A DNA stretch of 64,000 nucleotides, taken from the NCBI GenBank assembly GCA_013349435.1, contig DUZQ01000003.1, positions 1 to 64,000 of the forward strand, in the 5' to 3' direction. The position numbers and the translations under genes were made by a program. Below, one piece after another: positions 1 to 6,515 of the stretch. This stretch comes from Planctomycetota bacterium (lineage in GTDB: Bacteria > Planctomycetota > Phycisphaerae > Sedimentisphaerales > Anaerohalosphaeraceae). Numbering within the stretch: the first letter of the stretch is position 1; each line of letters opens with the position of its first letter. The notes under the pieces were generated by a model that was not told the DNA's origin, ran no database searches, and saw only the letters and a program-made list of their open reading frames with translations.

Positions 1-316
1 GAACGTCTTTTCCGGCCGCATTTTTCGCAATTTCGACAGCTTTTTCGTTTATCAGTTCTGTTTTTTCAGCAAGTCCGAATTGAGCTAATTTGATGGGATT
101 GGCGCCAAATGTGTTAGTTTCGATGAAATCTGCGCCTGCTTGTACATATTCAGTGTGTATTTTGCCGATCAGATCAGGTTTGGTCAAATTCAATTCATCA
201 TAACAGGTATTTATGAATACGCCGTGCTGATATAACATCGTCCCCATTGCACCATCAGCAATGACAACTTTTTTATCAAGCAAATCAGAAAGCGTAAATC
301 GACCAGTAAATTCCAT
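1..316 (-). CDS. homocysteine S-methyltransferase domain protein, 5' part only
   Basis: Reading the minus strand from the ATG at 316, 105 codons run off the window edge. The N-terminal sequence (DGAMGTMLYQHG, then ADFIETNTFGAN) matches the homocysteine S-methyltransferase domain of MetH and of the bifunctional homocysteine methyltransferase/methylenetetrahydrofolate reductases. Such enzymes transfer a methyl group to homocysteine to give methionine, using zinc-bound thiolate chemistry; the zinc cysteines would lie beyond the window. The 3' end is missing, so MetH cannot be told from the bifunctional type. The gene starts 3 nt after the stop of the upstream membrane-protein gene, so the two are probably co-transcribed. 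Confidence 0.85.
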   Translation of the reverse strand, partial: MEFTGRFTLSDLLDKKVVIADGAMGTMLYQHGVFINTCYDELNLTKPDLIGKIHTEYVQAGADFIETNTFGANPIKLAQFGLAEKTELINEKAVEIAKNAAGKDV

Positions 317-319
317 TTG

Positions 320-685
320 TCAAACCTTTATTCCTTGTTCACGTAACCGCTGTGTCTTTGTCTGGGAACACGATTCACATCTGAATTTAGGGGTTACTTT
401 GCTTTTGTCATAGTTGGCTGTTTTAACGAGGCGATAGCCCCTTGCTATTTTGCCACAGTCGCAACATTCTATGTTATCCTGGATTTCCCATTGGGCCTTG
501 AGCCTGGGCGAGGTAAAAATAAACTTGTCCACCCAAAAAAATATCAATCCTCCTACCAAATTGGCTGCGATTGTTGCAACCAGTTTGTTTGTAGTCGCCA
601 ATACCATCAGCGCAACGGCTAATATGGGTGTGCTCAACTGCCATCTGACCAGATATAAACCATATTGTTTGTAGTTTGTTTTCAT
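320..685 (-). CDS. small membrane protein with C-terminal zinc-ribbon-like cysteines
   Basis: A 121-residue protein starting at the ATG at 685; a TTG two codons upstream is an alternative. It has two hydrophobic segments (about residues 18-33 and 37-58), the second ending in a FFWVDKFIF stretch reminiscent of GtrA-type membrane proteins. Four cysteines follow in two pairs (CCDCG, about residue 75, and CESC, about residue 103), consistent with a metal-binding ribbon. It lies directly upstream of the homocysteine methyltransferase gene. I do not recognise the family with confidence and infer no function. Confidence 0.6.
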   Translation of the reverse strand: MKTNYKQYGLYLVRWQLSTPILAVALMVLATTNKLVATIAANLVGGLIFFWVDKFIFTSPRLKAQWEIQDNIECCDCGKIARGYRLVKTANYDKSKVTPKFRCESCSQTKTQRLREQGIKV

Positions 686-1157
686 GTCCAATCCAAAGAG
701 TTTTCGAAACTTGTCATCAATTAACAGCTAACAATACGAGCAAACACAATACCACATTTTATATTTACTCACAAAAACAAATTCAATTGACTGAAATAAT
801 ATCTATGCTGCAGCAATTATTGTCTTTTCCTGAGCAGGGACGGTTCTATCTGTTTCCTGGCACCTGTAGTGCTGTATCATGACTAACATTGTGAGAATAC
901 GAACGAGCTTTATTTGCTTTGGCTTTCTTAACCAAACTTAATTCCGGCACGGTTACGGCTATACGGATGGTGGCATTTTGCACCGGTAGTTTGTTGGTTG
1001 AATTGCATATTGCAGCCATCCTAAGTCGCCGTTGCTTTAAGTATAAGGCGATTCACTTTTTATAAGTGCTTGTACAGTCAAAAGATACATTTCTATTCTG
1101 CATTGTTCCCGGTTCCTGGCACGTTGTTTGCTAATAGTTTAGTTGATGCATGATGGA
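686..1157. other. intergenic region between divergent genes
   Basis: About 470 bases lie between the divergently read membrane-protein gene and the first NifX-like gene, with no convincing reading frame. The stretch should contain the promoters for both directions, but no strong -35/-10 pair stands out. Two short pieces resemble REP sequences associated with RAYT transposases (833-869 and 1104-1124). Confidence 0.5.
833..869. repeat. REP-like fragment (GGACGG ... CCTGGCACC)
   Basis: The stretch contains GAGCAGGGACGG followed by TTTCCTGGCACC. Related pieces occur at 1104-1124 (CGGTTCCTGGCACG) and 3262-3284 (AGCACCGTCCCTGGG). This word pattern is common in repeats mobilised by REP-associated tyrosine transposases (family knowledge from memory). 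No transposase gene is present in the window, so these would be relics. Confidence 0.3.
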
Positions 1158-1571
1158 ATGAAGATAGCGATACCAGTATGGAAGGGGTATGTCTCAAACG
1201 TTTTTGATTTTGCCGGCAAACTTTTGCTGGTGGAAATCGATAACGGTGAAGTGACAAACCGGTCTGAAATTCCGTTGGGTAGCTGTTCTTTGCTGCAGCG
1301 CGCAGAAAAGTTGAAGAGTCTTGAGGTGAATGTGGTTGTTTGCGGAGCGATTTCGCATGCACTTGCAAATATGATTGCGGCATCGGGGATTCAGCTTCTG
1401 CCATACGTAACGGGCGGTGTTGATGAAATATTGCAGGCGTATTTGAAGGGCCAACTGGTACAGCCGCGATTTGCCATGCCCGGTTGTTGGCCTGGTGCAC
1501 GCAAAGGCTTTGGGCGTCGCAGAGGAGGCGGGCGCAGACGACTTCGGCAAGGCGGCAGGCGGCGGTTTTAA
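1158..1571 (+). CDS. NifX/orange-protein-like protein with Arg/Gly-rich tail
   Basis: A 137-residue protein of the dinitrogenase iron-molybdenum cofactor biosynthesis fold (NifX/NifB C-terminal/ORP family). Its N-terminus MKIAIPVW decides the start at 1158 over a TTG and an ATG slightly upstream. The domain covers about residues 1-105. It ends in a tail from about residue 115 that is almost entirely Arg and Gly (RRRGGG, RRRRF). Family members bind metal-sulfur clusters; no nitrogenase gene is nearby, so a role in the orange-protein type of Mo/Cu or Fe cluster handling is more likely than nitrogen fixation. The basic tail could bind nucleic acid or acidic partners. Confidence 0.8.
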   Translation: MKIAIPVWKGYVSNVFDFAGKLLLVEIDNGEVTNRSEIPLGSCSLLQRAEKLKSLEVNVVVCGAISHALANMIAASGIQLLPYVTGGVDEILQAYLKGQLVQPRFAMPGCWPGARKGFGRRRGGGRRRLRQGGRRRF

Positions 1572-1597
1572 GTCAAAAAAAGTCGAAGGGAACCGAA

Positions 1598-1960
1598 ATG
1601 AAAGTTGCTGTAACGGCACAGGGAAAAGAGATGTCAAGCGAAATTGATACCAGGTTCGGGCGGGCACAATGGCTCGTTGTGGTTGATACCGAAACGGGCG
1701 ATTTTCAGGCTCACGATAACGTAGTGAATCTCAATGCCGTCCAGGGAGCAGGCATTCAAACCGGGCAGAACATTGCCAATCTCGGTGTCGAGGCGGTGAT
1801 AACCGGCAACGTAGGCCCGAATGCTTTCAAGACGCTCAATGCAGCCGATGTAAAAATATTTCTCGCAGAGAAGCAGACGGTTGTTGATGCAATAGAAGCA
1901 TTTAAGGCGGGCACACTAAAAGAGGTAAACCAGGCGAATGTTGAGGGACATTGGATTTAG
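1598..1960 (+). CDS. NifX/orange-protein-like protein
   Basis: A compact 120-residue single-domain member of the same family (MKVAVTAQG, RFGRAQW, VITGNVGPNAF). The ATG at 1598 follows a GAAGGGAACC ribosome-binding region 26 nt after the previous stop. There is no cysteine, as is usual for ORP-type proteins that hold a cluster non-covalently. The GNVGPNAF loop is shared with the ferredoxin fusion encoded at 3616. Its place in a run of NifX, DUF5320 and MinD-like ATPase genes supports a role as a metal-cluster carrier, though the metal is unknown. Confidence 0.85.
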   Translation: MKVAVTAQGKEMSSEIDTRFGRAQWLVVVDTETGDFQAHDNVVNLNAVQGAGIQTGQNIANLGVEAVITGNVGPNAFKTLNAADVKIFLAEKQTVVDAIEAFKAGTLKEVNQANVEGHWI

Positions 1961-1977
1961 TTAAGGAGAAAGAATAA

Positions 1978-2460
1978 ATGCCGGGATTTGATGGTACAGG
2001 TCCGTTGGGTCAAGGACCGATGACGGGACGTGGTCTGGGGTTTTGTGTTTTGACGAGTTCCGAAGCAAATCCGAACGAGACACAAGGTGTTGCGGGATTA
2101 CAGGCTGTCCCCATTAGTCAAAAAATCACAAATTTTGAAAATACCCTAAAGGAGGTGATTAATATGCCTCGTGGAGATGGAACAGGTCCTGCCGGAATGG
2201 GACCGATGACAGGTAGAGCCGCGGGTTTTTGTGCCGGCTATCCCGTGCCGGGCTATATGAATCCTGTTGTCGGAAGGGCAGGTTTTTATGGTGCCGCCGT
2301 ACCAGGGCCTTACAGTGCCGGCGCCTACGGCTATGGCGTACCTTATGCGGGCAGGATGAATCCGTGGCTGGGCGGGGGTTTCGGCATCGGCCGCGGTTTC
2401 GGACGAGCAAGAGGCTGGGGCAGAGGTCGCAGGGTCGGCAGATTAGGTTATTGGTATTAG
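1978..2460 (+). CDS. DUF5320-type protein, long frame with two N-terminal motifs
   Basis: The frame from the ATG at 1978 (ribosome-binding AAGGAG just upstream) gives 160 residues. It has the DUF5320-type opening MPGFDGTGPLGQGPMTGRG, about 40 residues of different composition, and then a second complete opening (MPRGDGTGPAGMGPMTGR) with its Gly/Arg/Tyr-rich body. The linker DNA contains a near-perfect Shine-Dalgarno for the second ATG. It is best read as two neighbouring genes that lost the intervening stop, or as one gene with two starts. DUF5320 proteins are small and of unknown function, often beside NifX/ORP genes in anaerobes. Confidence 0.55.
   Translation: MPGFDGTGPLGQGPMTGRGLGFCVLTSSEANPNETQGVAGLQAVPISQKITNFENTLKEVINMPRGDGTGPAGMGPMTGRAAGFCAGYPVPGYMNPVVGRAGFYGAAVPGPYSAGAYGYGVPYAGRMNPWLGGGFGIGRGFGRARGWGRGRRVGRLGYWY
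2148..2160 (+). promoter_or_regulatory. near-consensus ribosome-binding site inside an open frame
   Basis: AAAGGAGGTGATT is almost the full complement of the 16S rRNA 3' end and sits 3 nt before the ATG at 2164. It lies within the coding frame that began at 1978, which is why I favour an independent start at 2164. Confidence 0.7.
2164..2460 (+). CDS. DUF5320-type Gly/Arg/Tyr-rich protein
   Basis: A 98-residue product from the internal ATG behind the very strong ribosome-binding site. It begins with the motif (MPRGDGTGP, GPMTGRAAGFCAGYPVPGY) shared almost word for word with the protein starting at 2766. The body is rich in Gly, Tyr and Pro and ends RGWGRGRRVGRLGYWY. One cysteine is present in GFCAGY. 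No catalytic motif is visible and the function is unknown. The neighbours suggest a small accessory or scaffold protein for the NifX-like cluster proteins. Confidence 0.7.
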   Translation: MPRGDGTGPAGMGPMTGRAAGFCAGYPVPGYMNPVVGRAGFYGAAVPGPYSAGAYGYGVPYAGRMNPWLGGGFGIGRGFGRARGWGRGRRVGRLGYWY

Positions 2461-2467
2461 TTTAAGA

Positions 2468-2485
2468 TTAGCGGTTAACCGCTAA
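2468..2485. promoter_or_regulatory. perfect 18-bp palindrome, possible operator
   Basis: TTAGCGGTTAACCGCTAA is its own reverse complement. It sits 8 nt after the stop of one DUF5320-type gene and 28 nt before the next start, with no T-run behind it, so a dimeric-protein operator or RNA processing site fits better than a terminator. Confidence 0.4.
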
Positions 2486-2512
2486 GAAGTTATTCCAGAA
2501 AGGATGTATATT

Positions 2513-2740
2513 ATGCCAAGAGGCGATGGTACAGGGCCTACTGGCCAAGGGCCCGGTACGGGACGTGGTATGGGTCGAGGCCAGGGCCAGGGAAGAGGCA
2601 GAATGGGCGGTCCGTTTGCAGCAGGGCCGGGCGGTAATTGCGTCTGTCCGAAATGCGGAGCAACAGCTGCTCATACCGCAGGACAGCCTTGTAATGCAAA
2701 AAGTTGTCCAAAGTGTGGAACGAAAATGACAAGAAGTTAA
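2513..2740 (+). CDS. DUF5320-like small protein with paired CPKCG motifs
   Basis: A 75-residue protein from the ATG at 2513; AGAAAGGA upstream fits this start better than the ATG at 2504. It opens with the DUF5320-type MPRGDGTGPTGQGPGTGRG and continues through a Gly/Arg/Gln repeat. It ends with CVCPKCGATAAHTAG and SCPKCGTKMTRS, two CxxC pairs plus a His that could bind zinc or a small Fe-S centre. It looks like a DUF5320 head joined to a zinc ribbon. Function is unknown; it is part of the run of similar genes. Confidence 0.75.
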   Translation: MPRGDGTGPTGQGPGTGRGMGRGQGQGRGRMGGPFAAGPGGNCVCPKCGATAAHTAGQPCNAKSCPKCGTKMTRS

Positions 2741-2765
2741 CATTTTTTTCGAAAGGAGAATTATT

Positions 2766-3194
2766 ATGCCAGGTGGCGATGGAACAGGTCCTGGAGGTTT
2801 AGGACCAATGACAGGTAGGGCTGCGGGTTTTTGTGCCGGCTATCCGGTGCCGGGTTATGCAAATCCTGTTGGCGGACGTGGTATGGGTATGGGCTGGGGC
2901 CGTGGCGGTGGCTGGGGTCGAGGTCGAGGTTTTGGTTGGGGCAGAGTTGGATATGGCTTTCCTGCTTATGGTAGTGCTGTGAATCCATACGCTTATGGTG
3001 GTGCTGTGAATCCATACGCTTATGGTGGTGCTGTAAACCCATATGCATATGGTGGTGTGCCGTTTGCGCCAACAGTTGCACCTCAGCAAGAACTGGATGG
3101 TCTCAAAGGCCAGGCCGAATATCTTGAAGATACCCTTGACGGAATCAAAAAACGCATAGAACAGCTCGAAAGCCAGGAAAGCGGTAAGGACTAA
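2766..3194 (+). CDS. DUF5320 protein with YAYGGAVNP repeats and coiled-coil tail
   Basis: A 142-residue protein with a GAAAGGAG ribosome-binding site before the ATG at 2766. Order: DUF5320 opening (residues 1-31), Gly/Trp/Arg-rich stretch (about 36-65), three nine-residue repeats ending YAYGG (about 71-97), and a C-terminal heptad-like segment (LDGLKGQAEYLEDTLDG, about 110-135) typical of the short coiled coil that closes DUF5320 proteins. It probably oligomerises through the tail. No enzyme motif is present. The same head-and-tail pattern recurs in the fusion gene at 3616. Confidence 0.8.
   Translation: MPGGDGTGPGGLGPMTGRAAGFCAGYPVPGYANPVGGRGMGMGWGRGGGWGRGRGFGWGRVGYGFPAYGSAVNPYAYGGAVNPYAYGGAVNPYAYGGVPFAPTVAPQQELDGLKGQAEYLEDTLDGIKKRIEQLESQESGKD
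2976..3056 (+). repeat. three tandem 27-bp coding repeats
   Basis: Units 2976-3002 and 3003-3029 are identical; 3030-3056 differs at a few silent positions. Each encodes AVNPYAYGG, so the array can change in length without breaking the frame. Confidence 0.9.
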
Positions 3195-3408
3195 GAGACA
3201 GCCAGCTAAGGATTCACCTCTTAGATGCTACTGGACTCCTGAAAGGCGTGGTGTATCTGTATAGCACTTAGCACCGTCCCTGGGTTTTTTTAGATGTAGT
3301 TTTTCTGCGTTCGGTTGTATATGGCAATTGCGATTTGGATTTCATATAGTGTTTAGGATCGCTGTTTTTTGATGTTAAGCTTTAACGAGTTTACAAGGAG
3401 TTAAGACG
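3195..3408. other. intergenic gap before the FmdB gene
   Basis: The gap holds a REP-like fragment (AGCACCGTCCCTGGG, 3262-3284) followed by a T-run (GGGTTTTTTT), which might act as a weak terminator for the DUF5320 run. I see no reading frame in it. Confidence 0.3.
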
Positions 3409-3603
3409 ATGCCGATATTTGAGTACAGATGTAATAAATGCGGACATAAGACGGAATTTCTGGAAAAAAGCGGCGGCAGAAGCAAGCACGTTTGCGAAAA
3501 GTGTGGAAGCTCGGATATGCAGAAATTATTTTCGGGCTTTTCCGTTGGTCAGAGCAGTCAGTCCGGCGGTTCCTGCCCAACCGGTACGTGTCCCCTTGGT
3601 TAG
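3409..3603 (+). CDS. FmdB-family zinc ribbon protein
   Basis: A 64-residue protein opening MPIFEYRCNKCGHKTE with a second pair CEKCGSS, the FmdB regulatory zinc-ribbon pattern, and ending in a Ser/Gly tail with two further cysteines (GGSCPTGTCPLG). The ribosome-binding site AAGGAG precedes the ATG at 3409. FmdB-type proteins are common small metal-binding proteins and the name comes from a formamidase gene region; no regulatory role has been established generally. Only 12 nt separate it from the NifX-ferredoxin fusion, so the two are likely translated from one mRNA. Confidence 0.85.
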   Translation: MPIFEYRCNKCGHKTEFLEKSGGRSKHVCEKCGSSDMQKLFSGFSVGQSSQSGGSCPTGTCPLG

Positions 3604-3615
3604 AAAGGATATTTT

Positions 3616-4509
3616 ATGAAAATCGCAGTAACATCGACAGGGCCCGGTCTGGATGACAATGTGGAGGCCCGATTCGGCCGATGTCCTTATTTTTTGATTA
3701 TTGATAGTGATACGATGCAGTTCGAGGCGATTGAAAATCCCAACCTTGCCCTCGGCGGTGGTGCGGGGATACAGTCCGCGCAGTTGATGTCTGAAAAAGG
3801 AGTAACAGCGGTACTCACCGGCAACTGCGGCCCCAATGCGTTTAACGTATTCGGCCAGGCGGGCATACAGGTTGTCGTTGGTGTCAGTGGGCGGGTCCGC
3901 GACGCCGTTGAGCAATTCAAAACAGGGGACTTTTCTTCTGCTTCGGGACCTAATGTAGCCAGCCATTTTGGTGTAAATACTGCTCCTCAGGATGCAAATC
4001 CGGCGCAAATAAATCCAGGCCCTTCGGTCGGTGGTATGGGAGGCGGCATGGGCCGGGGTATGGGCCGAGGCGGCGGTATGGGACGCGGTATGGGTAGAGG
4101 CATGGGTCGAGGCGGCGGTATGGGTCGTGGTATGGGTATGACGGCAGCGATGGGCATGCCTCCAGCTGGCGGGGCAGCAGGTTTTGGGACCGATGCCGGT
4201 GGACAGAATCCTGAGCAGGAATTGGCTGCCCTAAAGCAGCAGGCCCAAATGCTTGAGCAGCAGAAACAAGAACTCAATCAAAGAATAACTCAATTTCAAA
4301 CCGGCCGCAGGGCAGTTGCAATTGTTGACCCTGAAAAATGTGCCGGTTGCGGAATATGCCAGGATGTGTGTCCGACAGGCGCAATCTCAGTCAACGGCCA
4401 GGCACATATTAATGATGAAATCTGTACAGCCTGTGCCGCCTGCGTTTCGGAATGTCCCAATCAGGCAATCGTAATCGCCCAGAAAAACTTGAAAAACCCC
4501 GGTAGATAG
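3616..4509 (+). CDS. NifX/ORP domain - MGRG repeat - coiled coil - 2[4Fe-4S] ferredoxin fusion
   Basis: A 297-residue protein with four parts: a NifX/ORP domain (residues 1-115; RFGRCPYFL, LTGNCGPNAF), a linker built from repeated GMGRG words (about 136-180), a short coiled coil (AALKQQAQMLEQQKQELNQR, about 205-225), and a bacterial-type ferredoxin with two CxxCxxCxxxCP clusters (about 242-285). The linker and coil resemble a DUF5320 protein, so the gene looks like a NifX, DUF5320 and ferredoxin joined in one chain. It could pass electrons to a cluster held by the NifX domain. It follows fmdB by 12 nt. Confidence 0.85.
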   Translation: MKIAVTSTGPGLDDNVEARFGRCPYFLIIDSDTMQFEAIENPNLALGGGAGIQSAQLMSEKGVTAVLTGNCGPNAFNVFGQAGIQVVVGVSGRVRDAVEQFKTGDFSSASGPNVASHFGVNTAPQDANPAQINPGPSVGGMGGGMGRGMGRGGGMGRGMGRGMGRGGGMGRGMGMTAAMGMPPAGGAAGFGTDAGGQNPEQELAALKQQAQMLEQQKQELNQRITQFQTGRRAVAIVDPEKCAGCGICQDVCPTGAISVNGQAHINDEICTACAACVSECPNQAIVIAQKNLKNPGR

Positions 4510-4546
4510 AGGGATAGGCAAGTGTTAAAGGGAATGAACCCGCGAG

Positions 4547-4846
4547 GTGGTATCTGTATGCTGCAAGGTTTGTGGAATCGAAAAGAAGGATTTCAAATTG
4601 CAGCAAATTTCGTCGGAGCGTCAGGAGGTTATGTGTAACCCGGCCGGTCAGGCCCGGTTGCTGAATGATGCAAAAACGCAGCTTAATGTTCTGTGCGGGC
4701 TTTGTGTCGGCCATGATGCAATTTTCTCGAAGGTCTCAGAAGCCCCCGTAACAACGCTTATCGCCAAGGACAGAGTCCTTGCCTACAATCCCGCAGGGGC
4801 TATTTACAGCCGCTATATTAGAGAACGCTTTCAAGAAACTGCATAG
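4547..4846 (+). pseudogene. 5'-truncated DUF1847 gene
   Basis: The 99-codon frame aligns only with the C-terminal half of DUF1847 metal-binding proteins: [13 protein letters not shown], then [12 protein letters not shown], then [14 protein letters not shown]. Family members are about 200 residues and begin with a cysteine-rich region; here the frame is closed by a TGA at 4535 and there is no ribosome-binding site before the first possible start (GTG at 4547). The likely cause is a deletion that brought the fragment next to the ferredoxin fusion gene. A functional half-length product cannot be excluded. Confidence 0.65.
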
Positions 4847-4901
4847 CACAGATAAACGCAGGAATTTGATTGGAATCAGGAAGTTCAAGAAAGGAGTGAT
4901 A

Positions 4902-6497
4902 GTGGTTTTGTTTAAGAAAATAGTAAAAGATATTGGTCAGAAATGGCAAGCCATGGTTATGGGCACGAAGGCTGTATGTATCACTTTATCTATAGCAATG
5001 GGGATGCTTTTTGTTACTAATGCTAAAGCCGAAACTGTTAAAGAAAGAGATTGGCCCTATTCATTCTCTAAAGGAGGCTTTCAGATATACCAGTCTGAAG
5101 ACGAAAGCCAAAGGCTGACCTTGGGAGGTAGTATTCTTTACAGATATGCCTACTGGAACTGGTTTGAAACAAATGGAGGTACTAATAGGAAAAACAACGA
5201 TTATGACTTTAGTTTTCAAAGGACCCGCTTGAATTTGAAATATACTTCAGAAGGTATTGAGATTTTCTTTCAGCCTCAATATGTTCATATGTTTGATCTG
5301 CCTGATGATGCAGTTTCAGATGCATCCGGCAAAGGACCTTTTGGGATGGGCGGTTTGTATTATCTTCATAATCCGGAAGAGAACCCGTATGATTTTGGTG
5401 TTCATCAGGCTTATCTTCGTCTGAATAACCTTTTTGACACAAACCTGTTTTTTAAGGGTGGTAGATTTGAATATAGTGATGGCCTTGAAGTGCAGGATAA
5501 GAAAGACGGGAAAAAATTCAATATTCTAAAAAATATGCGTCTTGCAGATAGAATGATTAGCCCCTTCGGTTGGTCGGCTTTTGGCAGAAGTTTTGATGGG
5601 GTCATGGCTGGATGGGATGATGAAGAATTCAATTTGACCACTTCATTTTTCTATCCTAACCAGGGAGGTTGGGAAAAAGATATTGATGAAACCATCAACG
5701 ACATTGACATTTTTACTACAACATTAACCGCTAAAAAGGGTACGCTACTTCCCGATACTGAATTCGCTGCATTTTTTTACAACTATGAAGACAAAAGAGA
5801 TTGTACTCAAAGGCCGGATAATGAAAGCCGCCCTTCTTCTCATGCTGATATAGAAATACAAATGTATGGAGGACATGTTTTAGGCATATATGATTGGGGT
5901 CCGGGCCAGTTGGATACTTTGCTATGGGGGGGTGTACAAACCGGCGACTGGTATGATAGAGACCATAACGCGTATGGAATTGCCGGCGAAATCGGCTACC
6001 AATTTACAAAGATGGCCTGGAAACCGTGGTTTAGAACGGGGTATTTTATAGGTTCAGGTGACAGCGACCCCTCTGACGGAGACCATGAAACCTTTTTCCA
6101 GATGGCTCCCGGAACGAGAAAGTACCAGTTGTATCCATATTACGACCTTCAAAACAACAGAGATTTTTTTGTGCAGTTGATCACCAAGCCCACTAAAAAG
6201 CTTACTGCAAGGATGGATTACCATATAGTTCAGTTGGATGAAAGTTCGGATAGATGGTATATGGGCACCGGTCCAACCCAGAAAAGTGGCTGTATTTCCG
6301 GATATATTCCCCGATCTTCCGGAGGGCATGATGCGTTGTCACAGGAGTTTAGTATTATGCTGAGTTACGCACTGAATCCACAATTAAATCTTGTAGCATT
6401 TTATAGCCATGTATGGGGTGAAGGTGTGGTAAAGAATGTATATGAAAAAGATAATGAAGCTGACTATTTTTCTTTGCAGATACAGTACAAATTTTAA
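4902..6497 (+). CDS. outer-membrane porin, alginate-export-like beta-barrel
   Basis: The GTG at 4902 follows AAAGGAGTGATA and gives 531 residues; the frame is open further upstream without a better start. A signal peptide (hydrophobic core CITLSIAMGMLFV, cleavage after NAKA near residue 45) precedes a long region of alternating polar/aromatic strands and a C-terminal phenylalanine (QIQYKF), typical of an outer-membrane barrel. Family resemblance is to the alginate-export/DUF1302-like porins. The next gene, 18 nt on, is an inner-membrane TehA-like channel, so the pair may move a small anion across both membranes. Confidence 0.75.
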   Translation: MVLFKKIVKDIGQKWQAMVMGTKAVCITLSIAMGMLFVTNAKAETVKERDWPYSFSKGGFQIYQSEDESQRLTLGGSILYRYAYWNWFETNGGTNRKNNDYDFSFQRTRLNLKYTSEGIEIFFQPQYVHMFDLPDDAVSDASGKGPFGMGGLYYLHNPEENPYDFGVHQAYLRLNNLFDTNLFFKGGRFEYSDGLEVQDKKDGKKFNILKNMRLADRMISPFGWSAFGRSFDGVMAGWDDEEFNLTTSFFYPNQGGWEKDIDETINDIDIFTTTLTAKKGTLLPDTEFAAFFYNYEDKRDCTQRPDNESRPSSHADIEIQMYGGHVLGIYDWGPGQLDTLLWGGVQTGDWYDRDHNAYGIAGEIGYQFTKMAWKPWFRTGYFIGSGDSDPSDGDHETFFQMAPGTRKYQLYPYYDLQNNRDFFVQLITKPTKKLTARMDYHIVQLDESSDRWYMGTGPTQKSGCISGYIPRSSGGHDALSQEFSIMLSYALNPQLNLVAFYSHVWGEGVVKNVYEKDNEADYFSLQIQYKF

Positions 6498-6515
6498 TTT
6501 GAAAAGGAGATTCAG

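Noticed and set aside
2976-3056. CRISPR-like array
   Set aside because: The units are contiguous, without spacers, and encode protein in frame.
2764-3089. His/Met/Thr-rich frames on the minus strand opposite the Gly-rich DUF5320 genes
   Set aside because: They are mirror images of Gly/Tyr codon runs and have no start signals; the + strand frames carry the conserved DUF5320 opening.
1158-4509. Nitrogen-fixation cluster
   Set aside because: NifX-like domains are present, but no nifH, nifD, nifK, nifB radical-SAM or nifE/N genes occur. ORP-type function explains the set better.
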